A DNA stretch of 64,000 nt from Pedobacter polysacchareus (GTDB taxonomy: Bacteria > Bacteroidota > Bacteroidia > Sphingobacteriales > Sphingobacteriaceae). Positions within the stretch are counted from its first letter, which is position 1. The number at the start of each line of letters is the position of its first letter. Positions 15,890-25,700 of this stretch are shown piece after piece. The notes under the pieces were generated by a model. The model was not told where the DNA came from and did not search any database. It saw only the letters and a list, made by a program, of their open reading frames with translations. Made by a program: the position numbers and the translations under genes. Location: NCBI RefSeq assembly GCF_019802255.1, contig NZ_JAHYSS010000005.1, forward strand, positions 496,001 through 560,000, in the 5' to 3' direction.

Positions 15890-16849
15890 ATGAAAGCAAC
15901 GAAAACTGAAAGAGAAAATTTTAAAGGGGTTTGGAATATATTGAAAGCTACCTTTAACGGATTTATCGACCATAAGTTGACAAAGTTGAGTGGTTCATTG
16001 GCATATTATACGGTCTTTTCCATGGCTCCGCTGTTAGTCGTAGTGATCTCTCTTTGTGGTATCTTCCTAGGTCAAGAAGCTGCTCAAGGTCAAATTTATG
16101 CGCAGCTCGCAGGCTTTATGGGTAAAGAAACGGCTTTACAGTTACAGCAAATCGTTGCAAATGCAGCCTTAGGGGAGAAAGATACTGTGGCCTTTACCAT
16201 AGGATTAATAACACTCTTAATCGGGGCAACTACTGTTTTTGCTGATATACAAGATTCCATAAATACGATTTGGGGCCTCAAGCCTAAACCTAAGAGAGGA
16301 TGGTTAAAAATGCTGCAAAATAGGTTTCTTTCTTTTTCTGTTATTATCAGTCTTGGATTTATCTTACTGGTATCTTTAGCCATCACTACTATTCTGGATG
16401 GTTTTAACGCTCGACTTCAAGCCAGGTTTTCTGAGGTTTCTGTCGTCGTTTTTTATATATTAAATCAATTGCTCACCCTGGGGGTCATCTCCCTGATTTT
16501 TGCGGTGATTTTTAGAGTACTCCCAGATGCTAGGATTAAATGGAGAGATGTGTTATTTGGCTCAGTGGTGACCGCAATTCTATTCATGCTGGGGAAATTC
16601 GGAATTTCTCTATACATCGGACAGAGCGATGTTGGCAGTACTTACGGAGCGGCGGGTTCATTGGTCATCTTATTGTTATGGACCTATTATTCAGCTATAA
16701 TTTTGTTTGTCGGTGCTGAATTTACTAAAGCCTATGCAGTTGCTTATGGTTCAGAAATTCACCCATCACAATATGCAGTAACCACCAAGGAAATTGAAGT
16801 GGAAACGGGGAATAATTCCATTCAGGAAAATGCAGAAGTACCTAAATAA
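15890..16849 (+). CDS. YihY/BrkB-family inner-membrane protein
   Basis: 319 aa with about six membrane segments, starting with the conserved GSLAYYTVFSMAPLLVVVIS. Further family marks are ATTVFADIQDSINTIWGLKP and the C-terminal GSLVILLLWTYYSAIILFVG followed by GAEFTKAYA. The family is often misnamed ribonuclease BN; the transported substrate or role is not settled. It stands in a group of stress-type genes (catalase, DUF2383). No partner overlaps it; the orphan response regulator follows 178 bases later. Confidence 0.92.
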   Translation: MKATKTERENFKGVWNILKATFNGFIDHKLTKLSGSLAYYTVFSMAPLLVVVISLCGIFLGQEAAQGQIYAQLAGFMGKETALQLQQIVANAALGEKDTVAFTIGLITLLIGATTVFADIQDSINTIWGLKPKPKRGWLKMLQNRFLSFSVIISLGFILLVSLAITTILDGFNARLQARFSEVSVVVFYILNQLLTLGVISLIFAVIFRVLPDARIKWRDVLFGSVVTAILFMLGKFGISLYIGQSDVGSTYGAAGSLVILLLWTYYSAIILFVGAEFTKAYAVAYGSEIHPSQYAVTTKEIEVETGNNSIQENAEVPK

Positions 16850-17027
16850 ATCACTTCATATTGATGGTCTAAGCATCTTATTGTTAAATATGATGAAACT
16901 ACCTAAGTAATACTAAAACAAACAAATTACTGGAATGTTATTTATTTTAGTCCAGACGGCTAAGCAGTAATAACTATCCGGAAAATAGGGCGCATTTAAA
17001 ATGTTTAAATTTTTATAGGTCTTAATC

Positions 17028-17684
17028 ATGATACAGGTCATTCTAGTTGAGGATCATAATGTGGTAAGAAACGGCATAAAGTTATTACTGGAAACGGATA
17101 GTAATATAAATATCGTTACCGAGGCTGCTCATGGCAAACAAGCGTTAGTCTACTTAAATGCGGGCGGACCTGCCGATATCATTTTGACAGATATTAATAT
17201 GCCTGAGATGGATGGGATATCTTTACTGAAAGAAGTTAAAAGAACTTGCCCAACTGTTAAAATCATCATACTTTCTATGCATGACAATGAATTGTACATC
17301 AAACAGGCCTTTCATAACGGGGCATCAGGTTATTTATTGAAAAGTGTCAGCATGAATGAGTTAATTTTTGCAATTAAACACATTCATAGTGGAGGCAAAT
17401 ATTTAGGGACGGAGCTGACCATGAATCTTTTAAATAGTATGCCTTCAGGCCGTTTCAACTTTGCAGAGAAGCAACGCCTAAAAATTGAATTTTCTACAAG
17501 GGAAGCGGAAGTCCTGCAATTCATCGCTGAAGGGATGACGAACCTGGAGATGGCCGATAGATTGTTCGTTAGTAAAAGAACAATAGAGGGGTATAGACAA
17601 GCAATGATTGAAAAGAGTGGGGTTCGAAATACCGCCGCTTTAATTAAATATGCAGTTGTAAATGGAATCTTAAACGCAAGCTGA
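17028..17684 (+). CDS. NarL/LuxR-type response regulator (orphan)
   Basis: 218 aa. The receiver domain (1-120) has acidic residues EDHNVVR, phospho-acceptor Asp in ILTDINMPEMDG and conserved Lys in YLLKSVS. The GerE helix-turn-helix (about 155-215) reads STREAEVLQFIAEGMTNLEM, then LFVSKRTIEGYRQAMIEK. No histidine kinase gene adjoins it, so its kinase must be elsewhere. Targets cannot be read from the sequence. It ends 12 bases before the stop of a convergent small gene. Confidence 0.93.
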   Translation: MIQVILVEDHNVVRNGIKLLLETDSNINIVTEAAHGKQALVYLNAGGPADIILTDINMPEMDGISLLKEVKRTCPTVKIIILSMHDNELYIKQAFHNGASGYLLKSVSMNELIFAIKHIHSGGKYLGTELTMNLLNSMPSGRFNFAEKQRLKIEFSTREAEVLQFIAEGMTNLEMADRLFVSKRTIEGYRQAMIEKSGVRNTAALIKYAVVNGILNAS

Positions 17685-17695
17685 TAAGAGGGCCT

Positions 17696-17923
17696 TTAAT
17701 GCCATTGATTTTTATGGGTCATTCTCATGTGCTGAAGGAACATACGTTCCCTATGCTTTTTTTTGGCCGCTTTTTTGGAGCGTTGCACCAAATTCCAGAA
17801 TAATAACGAAATCATCATCAATCCGATTCCATAGGCTACCTCAGGATTATTAAGGACCACTCCTACAAAATAGCATGCAGCAAAAATGAAGACAGTAAGC
17901 ATGATGTAAATCCCGATTTTCAT
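17696..17923 (-). CDS. Small two-segment membrane protein
   Basis: 75 aa with two hydrophobic helices (IGIYIMLTVFIFAACYFVGV and AYGIGLMMISLLFWNLV) and a strongly basic C-terminal tail (QRSKKAAKKKHRERMF). No family recognised. It is convergent with the response regulator. The 200 bases upstream (17924-18123) contain no gene I can support. Confidence 0.6.
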   Translation of the reverse strand: MKIGIYIMLTVFIFAACYFVGVVLNNPEVAYGIGLMMISLLFWNLVQRSKKAAKKKHRERMFLQHMRMTHKNQWH

Positions 17924-18123
17924 AGTGTAAAGATATTAAGAATTCATCTGCATTGATCAGAATTTATCCACATTTTAGGAGCCAGCGTTAATTTAATGTC
18001 ATTCAATACGTTGCATCTTTCCTGCCGACTCTTTGAAAAAAAGTACGATGTTCTGAAGTCTTGCTGAAAACTTAAATCGTTGAAACAGTTCGGGAAATGC
18101 AGTAGGATAGCACCTCGAAAATT

Positions 18124-18552
18124 TTAGCCTTGAAGGTTGATGATTTTTATAGTAATGTGATCCTTTAGCCCGTTGTAGAATTTTTGAAGCACTTTTTCGA
18201 AGATCGGATCGGCACCTGGAACTGCTGAAAATAGCGTCATGCTGGATTTTAATTTTAAATCATCAGGACTGGCAAAAATCCGATGTGCATCGTTAGTTTC
18301 CAATTCAAGAAGCGTCTGACACAATAATAGTAGTCTTGGTCCTAAGACCCGATGATGAAGATACTCAGCAGCCTCCGCTAAATCTGCAATTGCATATTGT
18401 TTACTGGTTTCAGTGTAACCTAAACCCTGGATTTGCGGAAAAATATACCACATCCAATCACTTTGCTTTTTTCCCGCTTTTAATTCATTTAGTGCGGTCT
18501 GATAAGCTGATTTTTGAGCAGTAAGGAATCTTTCAAGGTTGTGTGACTTCAT
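18124..18552 (-). CDS. DUF1810 family protein
   Basis: 142 aa, with the family signature SDWMWYIFPQIQGLGYTETS near residue 45 and the conserved ASPDDLKLKSSMTLF near residue 95. It is a small cytosolic all-alpha protein of unknown function. It stands alone between the small membrane protein and the HxlR regulator, both on the same strand. Confidence 0.88.
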   Translation of the reverse strand: MKSHNLERFLTAQKSAYQTALNELKAGKKQSDWMWYIFPQIQGLGYTETSKQYAIADLAEAAEYLHHRVLGPRLLLLCQTLLELETNDAHRIFASPDDLKLKSSMTLFSAVPGADPIFEKVLQKFYNGLKDHITIKIINLQG

Positions 18553-18646
18553 ATTGGTAGCGTTAATAAGGCAACAGAAAATGGTTTACCTAATGTAGTA
18601 GTTTATTCATAATAAGAGAAGTATATTGTATAAATATTAACTGGAT

Positions 18647-19030
18647 CTAAAATTCTGATACCACTACATCAGCATCGGGATTCACCTTTGTCCGGTGCAT
18701 ATTTCCCCAATCTGACATCGCTTTGAGCATGGGTTTCATACTTAAACCGAGTTCGGTAAGCTCATATTCTACCCTTGGCGGTACTATCGGGTAAACCGTC
18801 CGCTTCACCACCTGATCAGCTTCCAGTTCCCGCAATTGGGAAACCAGCATCCGCTCCGAAATTTGGTCTATAGAGTTTTTCAGATCACTATATCGCATCG
18901 TTTTGTGCATGAGCCTGCAAAGTATAGCGGGCTTCCATCGGCCCCCTAATACCGATAAGGAGTAAGCCATACCGCAGCTGTCATTGATCTGTTTTTCATT
19001 AATAGCGTTCGTAGAAGTTTCCTTTCTCAT
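18647..19030 (-). CDS. HxlR-family winged-helix regulator
   Basis: 127 aa. The HxlR core is clear: CGMAYSLSVLGGRWKPAILC, then MRYSDLKNSIDQISERMLVS and the wing ADQVVKRTVYPIVPPRVEYE with LTELGLSM. A Cys sits at position 19, the usual place for the redox or electrophile-sensing cysteine in this family (as in YodB/HypR). It is divergent from an SDR gene across 94 bases with an inverted repeat, so it probably controls that gene and itself. Confidence 0.93.
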   Translation of the reverse strand: MRKETSTNAINEKQINDSCGMAYSLSVLGGRWKPAILCRLMHKTMRYSDLKNSIDQISERMLVSQLRELEADQVVKRTVYPIVPPRVEYELTELGLSMKPMLKAMSDWGNMHRTKVNPDADVVVSEF

Positions 19031-19041
19031 TTCTTACCTTT

Positions 19042-19072
19042 TTGTTAGTACCTGACAATTTAGTGTTTACCA
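19042..19072. promoter_or_regulatory. Candidate HxlR operator
   Basis: Inverted repeat GTTAGTA (19042-19048) and TACCAAC (19066-19072), one mismatch, 17-base spacer, inside the divergent HxlR/SDR intergenic region. The placement between both start codons suits an HxlR dimer pair. Confidence 0.4.
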
Positions 19073-19093
19073 ACAAAAATAGGAATTAGTCTC

Positions 19094-19101
19094 TACTTTT
19101 G
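19094..19101 (+). promoter_or_regulatory. -7 box of the SDR gene promoter
   Basis: TACTTTTG matches TAnnTTTG exactly and lies 23 bases before the SDR start codon. A clear -33 TTG is not seen, so activation or a weak promoter is possible. Confidence 0.5.
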
Positions 19102-19124
19102 AATTGTAATTAATCAAAAACAAT

Positions 19125-19865
19125 ATGAGACGTTTAGAAAATAAGTTAGCATTTGTCACTGGTGGCGGCCGTGGAATGGGTGCAGATATCAGCAGAAGAC
19201 TTGCCGCAGAAGGCGCACGCGTAGTCTTAACCTATTCAAAATCTAAGGAAAAAGCGGAAGCGGTAGCCGCAGAAATTAATGCAAACGGTGGCCAGGCAAG
19301 CACTGTTAATGCAGACAATAATGATCCAAAAGCGTTAACCAGCGCGATCCAAAATACCATCGAATCATTAGGGCCGATTGATATCCTGGTGAACAACGCA
19401 GGAATCTATATCGGTAAAGAATTTGAATCACATACGCTGGAAGATTATGAAGAAATTATGGGCATTAATGTTCGTGCGGTATATGTAGCAGCACTCGCTG
19501 TAGCGGCTCAAATGCCAAACAATGGTCGGATCATTTCCATTGGCAGCAATATGGCCGAAAATTCACTCAGTCCTCAAACCACTTTATACACGATGAGTAA
19601 AGCCGCATTGGCCGGTTTTACACGGGGACTAGCCAGAGACCTGGGTGCGAAAGGCATTACAGTCAACCTTGTTCAGCCAGGCCCAATTCATACCGAAATG
19701 AATCCTTCAGATACCGATCTGGCTGATTTCCTGAGGAGCCGTATGGCGCTTTCTGAATATGGAACCGGAGACGATATTGCCGGCCTGGTTGCCTACCTGG
19801 CCAGTGAAGAAGGAAAGTACATCACAGGCACTGCCATCACTATTGATGGTGGCCTAAATGCTTAG
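19125..19865 (+). CDS. SDR-family oxidoreductase
   Basis: 246 aa classical short-chain dehydrogenase. It has the cofactor loop TGGGRGMGADIS, the structural NNAG motif in DILVNNAGIYIG, catalytic Ser in ISIGSNMAEN, and YTMSKAALAGF with catalytic Tyr and Lys. The C-terminus is the usual YITGTAITIDGGLNA. It probably reduces a small carbonyl with NADPH; the substrate is unknown. It is divergent from an HxlR regulator, a common layout for electrophile-induced reductases. Confidence 0.95.
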   Translation: MRRLENKLAFVTGGGRGMGADISRRLAAEGARVVLTYSKSKEKAEAVAAEINANGGQASTVNADNNDPKALTSAIQNTIESLGPIDILVNNAGIYIGKEFESHTLEDYEEIMGINVRAVYVAALAVAAQMPNNGRIISIGSNMAENSLSPQTTLYTMSKAALAGFTRGLARDLGAKGITVNLVQPGPIHTEMNPSDTDLADFLRSRMALSEYGTGDDIAGLVAYLASEEGKYITGTAITIDGGLNA

Positions 19866-19870
19866 ATTAA

Positions 19871-19905
19871 AAATGAGGATGTTCTTATATAGTACATCCT
19901 CATTT
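19871..19905. terminator. Bidirectional terminator between SDR and chorismate-mutase-like genes
   Basis: A perfect 12-bp stem (19871-19882 with 19894-19905), 11-base loop, T-run on both strands. It lies between two convergent genes. Confidence 0.85.
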
Positions 19906-19906
19906 T

Positions 19907-20161
19907 TTAAGCCTGTTCCTTCCAATGATTGAGTTCTTCATTAATGAAGTAATGAACAAGATCCCTGTACATTTTTTCAATTACATCCGGGTTAAGATCC
20001 TCCATTTCTGCCCAACGCCTTCTTTCTAAAAGCATGGAAGCAAATCTTTCCGGTGCTTTAACTGCTGCTTCATCTGTCTTGAATTTAGCAGCAGATTTTA
20101 CATATTGATACCGTTTGCCGATCATGCTGATGATTTGCTGATCTATCAGGTCTATTTCAAT
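19907..20161 (-). CDS. Chorismate mutase (PchB-like, AroQ fold) frame, N-terminus apparently missing
   Basis: The frame begins straight after the in-frame TAA of the LOG gene (20165-20167) and reads IEIDLIDQQIISMIGKRYQY, then VKSAAKFK and ERFASMLLERRRWAE, matching PchB-type isochorismate pyruvate lyase/chorismate mutase helices. The first ATG is at 20125 (72 aa), which would cut helix 1; without it only ATT at 20161 or CTG at 20149 are possible starts. PchB-like enzymes carry an essential Arg one turn before the first ID pair; at that place here is Pro, right after the stop. The gene may be truncated, start at a rare codon, or be translated by coupling to the LOG gene. GGAAG lies shortly before ATT. 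Confidence 0.7.
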   Translation of the reverse strand: MEIDLIDQQIISMIGKRYQYVKSAAKFKTDEAAVKAPERFASMLLERRRWAEMEDLNPDVIEKMYRDLVHYFINEELNHWKEQA

Positions 20162-20164
20162 TGG

Positions 20165-20746
20165 TTATACTTCCTCTTTTGAAATCCATTTACCAACAGC
20201 TGGAGCTTCATAATTTGTCATTTTATGAAGTAAATCATCGATGTGATCACTGATTAATAACATCTGCTGATTGACAGGTTTCAGAAATCCTTTCTTGACC
20301 ATGGTCTCTACTAATGCTAAAAGTTCATCGTAAAAGCCGTTGATGTTTAAAATTGCAATTGGCTTTTTATGAAGACCAAGCTGCGCCCAGGTCAGCATTT
20401 CAAACAACTCCTCTAAGGTGCCGAACCCACCGGGTAAAGCAATCACTCCGTCGCTAAGCTCATTCATTTTGGTTTTTCGCTCATGCATGGTTTCTACCAG
20501 AATTAATTCTGTTAGCCCCTGGTGAGCAATCTCTTTGTTTTGCAGAAAACGGGGAAGTACGCCTATGACTGTCCCCTTATTCTCGATTGCGCCATCTGCA
20601 ACAGTGCCCATTAATCCAACATTTGCTCCGCCATAAACTAAGCCAATATTTCTTGCCGCCAAAGTTCTGCCCAATAAATAGGCTTGTGTTTCAAATTCCT
20701 GTTCAGTCCCAAAACTAGAGCCACAAAATACAGTTATCCTTTTCAT
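20165..20746 (-). CDS. LOG-family protein (TIGR00730; cytokinin-type nucleoside 5'-monophosphate phosphoribohydrolase fold)
   Basis: 193 aa, with the family motifs VFCGSSFGTEQEFETQA at the N-terminus, GLVYGGANVGLMG, and PGGFGTLEELFE with the catalytic Arg/Glu pair (MHERKTKMNELSD before it). Such proteins hydrolyse nucleotide monophosphates to base and ribose 5-phosphate. It is full length for the family. The chorismate-mutase-like frame follows in the same reading frame with only the stop between them. Confidence 0.93.
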   Translation of the reverse strand: MKRITVFCGSSFGTEQEFETQAYLLGRTLAARNIGLVYGGANVGLMGTVADGAIENKGTVIGVLPRFLQNKEIAHQGLTELILVETMHERKTKMNELSDGVIALPGGFGTLEELFEMLTWAQLGLHKKPIAILNINGFYDELLALVETMVKKGFLKPVNQQMLLISDHIDDLLHKMTNYEAPAVGKWISKEEV

Positions 20747-20824
20747 ATAAAGGTGAATTTAAGAAAAGTTATGATTAATCCATAGGGAGGCCGCTGAGGT
20801 TAAAATCAGCGAGAATAACAAAGT

Positions 20825-21403
20825 TTAGAGTTTAAAAAAGATCATAATGATTCCAAGATGTTTTAAGGATACCCTTAGGTGCTTTAAAGCATTCGTAATC
20901 TGATTTTCGACCGTTCTTTTAGAGATCGAGAGTCGGTTTGCGATTTCATCATTGGAAAGGTGTTCCTCTCTGCTGAGCAGGAAAATCTCTTTACAGCGCT
21001 GAGGCAATTCTTCCAGATAGGTGTTGATCCTAATTTCAAGTTCATTGCAATTGAGGTGTTCTTCGGCAGCATTCCGCGTGGAACTTTCCGGTATGCCGAT
21101 GTAATTCTCTACATATTTAAGGTCTATTACCTTCACCCGCTTTTCCCTTTTATAAACATGGTAACGAGCGGAGCTGGTTAAGTAAGCTTTTATAGAAAGT
21201 ATATCTAGATTTTGTCTTTTATTCCAAATATTTAAGAAGATGTCATGCGTAATTTCAGCACAGACCTCCGCATCTTTAATATAGTGATAAGAGGTGCTGT
21301 AAACAGCAGACCAATATCGCTCAAAAATAATATTAAAAGCTTTCAGCTCATTATTCTTGATGGCGACCCATAATTCTTCATCACTGAGTTTTTTTGCGTT
21401 CAT
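20825..21403 (-). CDS. ECF (sigma-70 family) RNA polymerase sigma factor of the PUL
   Basis: 192 aa. Sigma region 2 (LKAFNIIFERYWSAVYSTSY; EITHDIFLNIWNKR) and region 4 (LPQRCKEIFLLSREEHLSND; RLSISKRTVENQITNALKHL) are both clear. Region 3 is absent, as in ECF factors. It is divergent from a FecR-type anti-sigma gene that leads into a susC gene, the standard trans-envelope signalling trio of Bacteroidota. It is predicted to drive the SusC operon when the glycan binds SusC. Similar length to FecI-like factors. Confidence 0.94.
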   Translation of the reverse strand: MNAKKLSDEELWVAIKNNELKAFNIIFERYWSAVYSTSYHYIKDAEVCAEITHDIFLNIWNKRQNLDILSIKAYLTSSARYHVYKREKRVKVIDLKYVENYIGIPESSTRNAAEEHLNCNELEIRINTYLEELPQRCKEIFLLSREEHLSNDEIANRLSISKRTVENQITNALKHLRVSLKHLGIIMIFFKL

Positions 21404-21525
21404 ACTTGGTGAAATAAAGCTAGTATAATAATCAACTTAAAAAAACTATTAATTTATTTTCGAAGGTATGTGTGTGCCAGGCTGAATCGGGCTCTCTATC
21501 TATAACCAATTATAAACTTAAACCT

Positions 21526-22668
21526 ATGTTCATGGAAAAACATGAATACGTATTGCTTTTTGAAAAGCATTTAGCGGGTAAAACTAGTCCGGAAGAGGAG
21601 CAATTGCTAAAAGATCATCAGGACGACTTTGACCTTCGGGAATTTCCATGGGAGGAGTCTGCCATGGGCAGCAAAACCGAAATAAAGCAAGCATTATACA
21701 GAAAGCTGCAAAAGGACATCCATCCAACTGTCACAAAACCATTGTATTATAAGCGCTGGACTGTGGCTGCTGCCATATTGATCATTTGTTCGCTGGGGCT
21801 ATATTACACCAAAGTACAGCAAAAAGCGGCGGTAGGAGCACCGTTGGCAAGCCGGATCACTGCAGGTGGTCATAAAGCTGTGCTGACGCTTTCTGATGGT
21901 TCTGAAGTTACGTTGAATGATACCGGTACTCTTGATCCGATTAAGGATGGCCTGGCCACTATATCCAATAATAATGAAGGAATATTAGTATATCATCCGG
22001 TTGCCAGAGCTAGTGCTGGTCAAGCGGAAAACCCAATGAATACGATCAGCATACCACGCGGCGGACAGTATCAGGTGGTTTTACCAGATGGCACAAAGGT
22101 ATGGCTGAATGCGGCCTCTTCCTTAAGTTTTCCAACTGATTTCTCAGGGTTGGAACGACGTGTTCAGCTAAAAGGAGAAGCCTATTTTGAAGTGGCAAAA
22201 AACACGAAAATGCCCTTTAAAGTTGAGGTAAAAGGGATGAGTGTGAAAGTACTGGGCACTCATTTTAATGTGATGGCTTATGATGATGAACAGCAAATAA
22301 ATACGACCCTGCTGGAAGGCTCGGTAGAGGTTGCCAGTAGCAAAAAGGTACAAATATTGAAGCCCGGTGAGCAAGCTACCTTAAAGAAATCAGATGGGAC
22401 TATGAATGTGAATGCGGTAAATACTGCAGAATTCCTGGCCTGGAAGAATGGTAGTTTTATGTTCACAGACGAAAATATCGAAACCATTATGCGCAAAATC
22501 GCACGTTGGTATGACGTGGAAGTGATTTACAAAGGAAACCTTTCTGATAAAGTTTTTGCAGGCTCTATTTCTAAAGAGGAGGACATTTCCGAGGTCTTAA
22601 AGATGCTGGAATTAACCGGTACCATTCATTTTAAAGTTGAAGGAAGGAGGGTCATCGTAATGCCTTAG
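21526..22668 (+). CDS. FecR-family anti-sigma factor
   Basis: About 380 aa from ATG 21526 (or 21532); the frame is open from 21472, but those residues are not FecR-like. The cytosolic N-terminus (FEKHLAGKTSPEEEQLLKDH) binds sigma. One membrane helix follows near residue 75 (WTVAAAILIICSLGLYY). The periplasmic FecR domain (YQVVLPDGTKVWLNAASSLS, then GEAYFEVAKNTKMPFKVEV) and the DUF4974-type C-terminus (ENIETIMRKIARWYDVEVIY) are typical. It relays the state of the SusC receptor to the ECF sigma encoded next to it. Confidence 0.94.
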   Translation: MFMEKHEYVLLFEKHLAGKTSPEEEQLLKDHQDDFDLREFPWEESAMGSKTEIKQALYRKLQKDIHPTVTKPLYYKRWTVAAAILIICSLGLYYTKVQQKAAVGAPLASRITAGGHKAVLTLSDGSEVTLNDTGTLDPIKDGLATISNNNEGILVYHPVARASAGQAENPMNTISIPRGGQYQVVLPDGTKVWLNAASSLSFPTDFSGLERRVQLKGEAYFEVAKNTKMPFKVEVKGMSVKVLGTHFNVMAYDDEQQINTTLLEGSVEVASSKKVQILKPGEQATLKKSDGTMNVNAVNTAEFLAWKNGSFMFTDENIETIMRKIARWYDVEVIYKGNLSDKVFAGSISKEEDISEVLKMLELTGTIHFKVEGRRVIVMP

Positions 22669-22696
22669 CCTAATTAATAAGGTTTAACGGTAACAA

Positions 22697-22721
22697 CCGG
22701 AAGCGTTTGCGGCGCTCCCGG
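22697..22721 (+). other. Hairpin between anti-sigma and susC genes
   Basis: Inverted repeat CCGG-N-AGCG / CGCT-N-CCGG with a 7-base loop. There is no T-run, so it may be an attenuator or mRNA-stability element between FecR and SusC rather than a full terminator. Confidence 0.4.
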
Positions 22722-22795
22722 AATAAATCCGAGCTAAACCCTTTCAAAAAAGATACCGATATCTAATTGTTGATTTAACCCAAATATTCAAATGT

Positions 22796-25700
22796 ATGAA
22801 TTTTTACTTTCTGTTTAGGTACAGGATACGACCCTGTATTTTACCAAAAATAATGCTAGCGATGAAGCTAACTATCATTCTAATGATCACTTCGTTAACG
22901 AGTCTGTACGCAGCTGGTTATGCTCAAACTGTAAGTATTAACGAAAAAAATGCCCAGCTGAGTGCCATTTTAAAGGATATTAAGAAACAGACAGGGTACA
23001 ACTTTTTGTACAATACAAAAATGATGGCTGAAGCAAACCCAGTTCAGGTATCATTTAAGGACCTGCCCTTAGAACAGGCGTTGAAGGTTATATTTGACCA
23101 TCAGCCCCTGACATTTCTGATCAATAAAAACAATGTAATTGTGAAAAGAAAACCCGAACAGCTGCTGCTGGTTCAGGAATTGATTACGGTTGAAGGAAAA
23201 GTTGTGGACGAAAATAAACAGCCATTACCTGGTGTGACCATAAAATTAAAGGGTACTAAAACTGGGGCAATGACCAGTCCTGATGGCAGTTATTCTCTGA
23301 AAATACCAAAAGATGGCACATTGGTCTTTAGCTATATGGGCTATGCTGTTCAGGAAGTAAAAGTGAATGGAAGAACCCGCATCGACCTCACTATGACTGC
23401 TGATCATCGGGATTTAGACCAGGTGGTGGTAGTGGGTTATGGAACTCAAAAACGTTCAAGTGTAACCGGAGCTATTGACCAGGTGAAAGCCAGTCAGATT
23501 GAAGACCGGCCAGTTGGTAACCTTACACAGGCCCTTCAGGGAACATCTCCAAGTCTTGTGATCCAGCAGCGAAGCATGAATCCCAACGACAATGCGATGA
23601 ATATCAACCTGAGAGGGGTGAGTACAATGGGCAACAACTCGCCGCTTTTGGTCATTGATGGAATGGTGAGCGAAGATATCAGTAACCTGAATGACCTGAA
23701 TCCAGATGATGTGGAGAGCATTTCCATCTTAAAAGATGCAGGAAGTTCGGCCATTTATGGATCGCGTTCCGCTAATGGAGTGATTCTGGTGACCACAAAA
23801 CAAGGTAAATTAGGCATGAAACCACTCCTGAAATTTAGTACCATCATCGGATCTCAGAATCCTGAGGTATTGATTACCCCATTAAAAGGATATCAGAATG
23901 CCTTACTCCGGAATGACTCTTACATAAATGTAGGTCAGAATCCGGTCTATTCTTCAGCCGAAATTACAGCACTCGCCACAGGAGACAGCGAATATGGTTT
24001 AAATGCGATCTTAAAAAATGGGCTTCAGCAAAATCATAATTTAAGTCTGCAGGGTGGATCTACCAATACGGCGTACATGATCTCCCTGGGATATTATGAT
24101 CAGGAAAGTAATTTTAAAGGTCCGGACTTTGGGCTAAAACGTTATAACCTTCGCTCTAACATTACTACAGAAATTGGAAGGCTAAAATTGACCACCATCA
24201 TGTGGTACGATAGAACTGAGGGTAAAGCCTTTCAAGGTAGTACAGGCTTCCTGATTGCCGATGCTTCACGTATTCCGGTTTACAATACCTATAAACTAAA
24301 AGACGAAAACGGAAGGTATTATAACAATGACAAAATGAATGGAAATCCATTGGCTTCATTAGAGCATGGAGGTTATACAAATTCCTATAACGACCATTTT
24401 CAAGGGAGTTTAAATGGCGAACTCCAAATTATTGATGGCCTGAAAGCAAAAGGATTGATCGGGCTTGATCTTCGTCCGGAATCACGTTTAATCAGACGCT
24501 TTTACTGGCCAATTTATAACTATCTGGGAGGCGATACCCCGGTAAACGAGAATAGTTCAAAAGACTACAGCATTGAAGATTATAGCGCTAAGTCAACTTT
24601 GTTTAATACCCAGGCAATGCTGGATTATACGAAAACATTTGGAAAATTACACCACGTTTCGCTGCTGGCCGGTTATTCCAATGAATCTTACAGACAGGTG
24701 CGTCAGGAACTAAAAAGAACTTTTGTGGATCCGGTACTTGGCATCCCCATCGAGGGAACAAAGATTGATGAAGCAGGGAGTTACAATACACCTGGTGGCA
24801 CCGTTGAAAGAAGCATTTACTCTTATTTTGGCCGCGCCAGCTATAATTTTGCAGACAAATATTATGCGGAAGGAAATTTCCGATATGATGGTTCTTCGAA
24901 GTTTTTAAAAGAAAACCGCTGGGGATTTTTTCCATCCCTGTCACTGGGATGGCGCATCACTGAAGAGCATTTCTTTGACTTCTGGAAAAATAAAGTAGGT
25001 GACTTGAAGATCCGGGGTTCTTATGGATCACTTGGGAATCAAAATGTAGATGATTATCAGACTTTTACTACCTATGATATTTATCAGAATCAATATGGAT
25101 TTAATAACGTAGCAGTACCAGGAACAGGCTATACCTTCGGCAATCCAGATTTGAAATGGGAAACTACTACTTCATTTAACATCGGAGCAGATGCTTCGTT
25201 CTTAAAAGGAAGCCTGACCGCCAGTTTTGACTATTTTCATAAAACCACCAAAGATATCTTGCTGAAGCCTCAAACTCCACTCACCTTAGGTGGTGCTGTA
25301 CCAAAGGCGAATTTGGGTGAAATGGCCAATCAAGGTTGGGAACTGACCATCAATTATAATTTAAACCATAACGGCTTCCATCATTCATTTGGATTTAATG
25401 TTGGAGATTCCTGGAATAAAGTGATCAAATTTGAAGGATTCGAGCAAATTGATAAATCAGATGAAATTGAACGCATCATTCGGGTAGGTTTACCATTGTA
25501 TAGTTATTATGGCTATAAAACTGATGGTCTCTTCCAAAATCAGGAGGATGTTAAAAACTCTGCGCTTCCTATTGGCATCTTACCACAGCCTGGAGATATC
25601 AAATACAAGGATAGAAATGGAGATGGGATTATTGACGATAACGATCGTTATGTCCTGGGCCATGCTTTTCCACGTTTAACTTTCGGGTTTAATTATGGAT

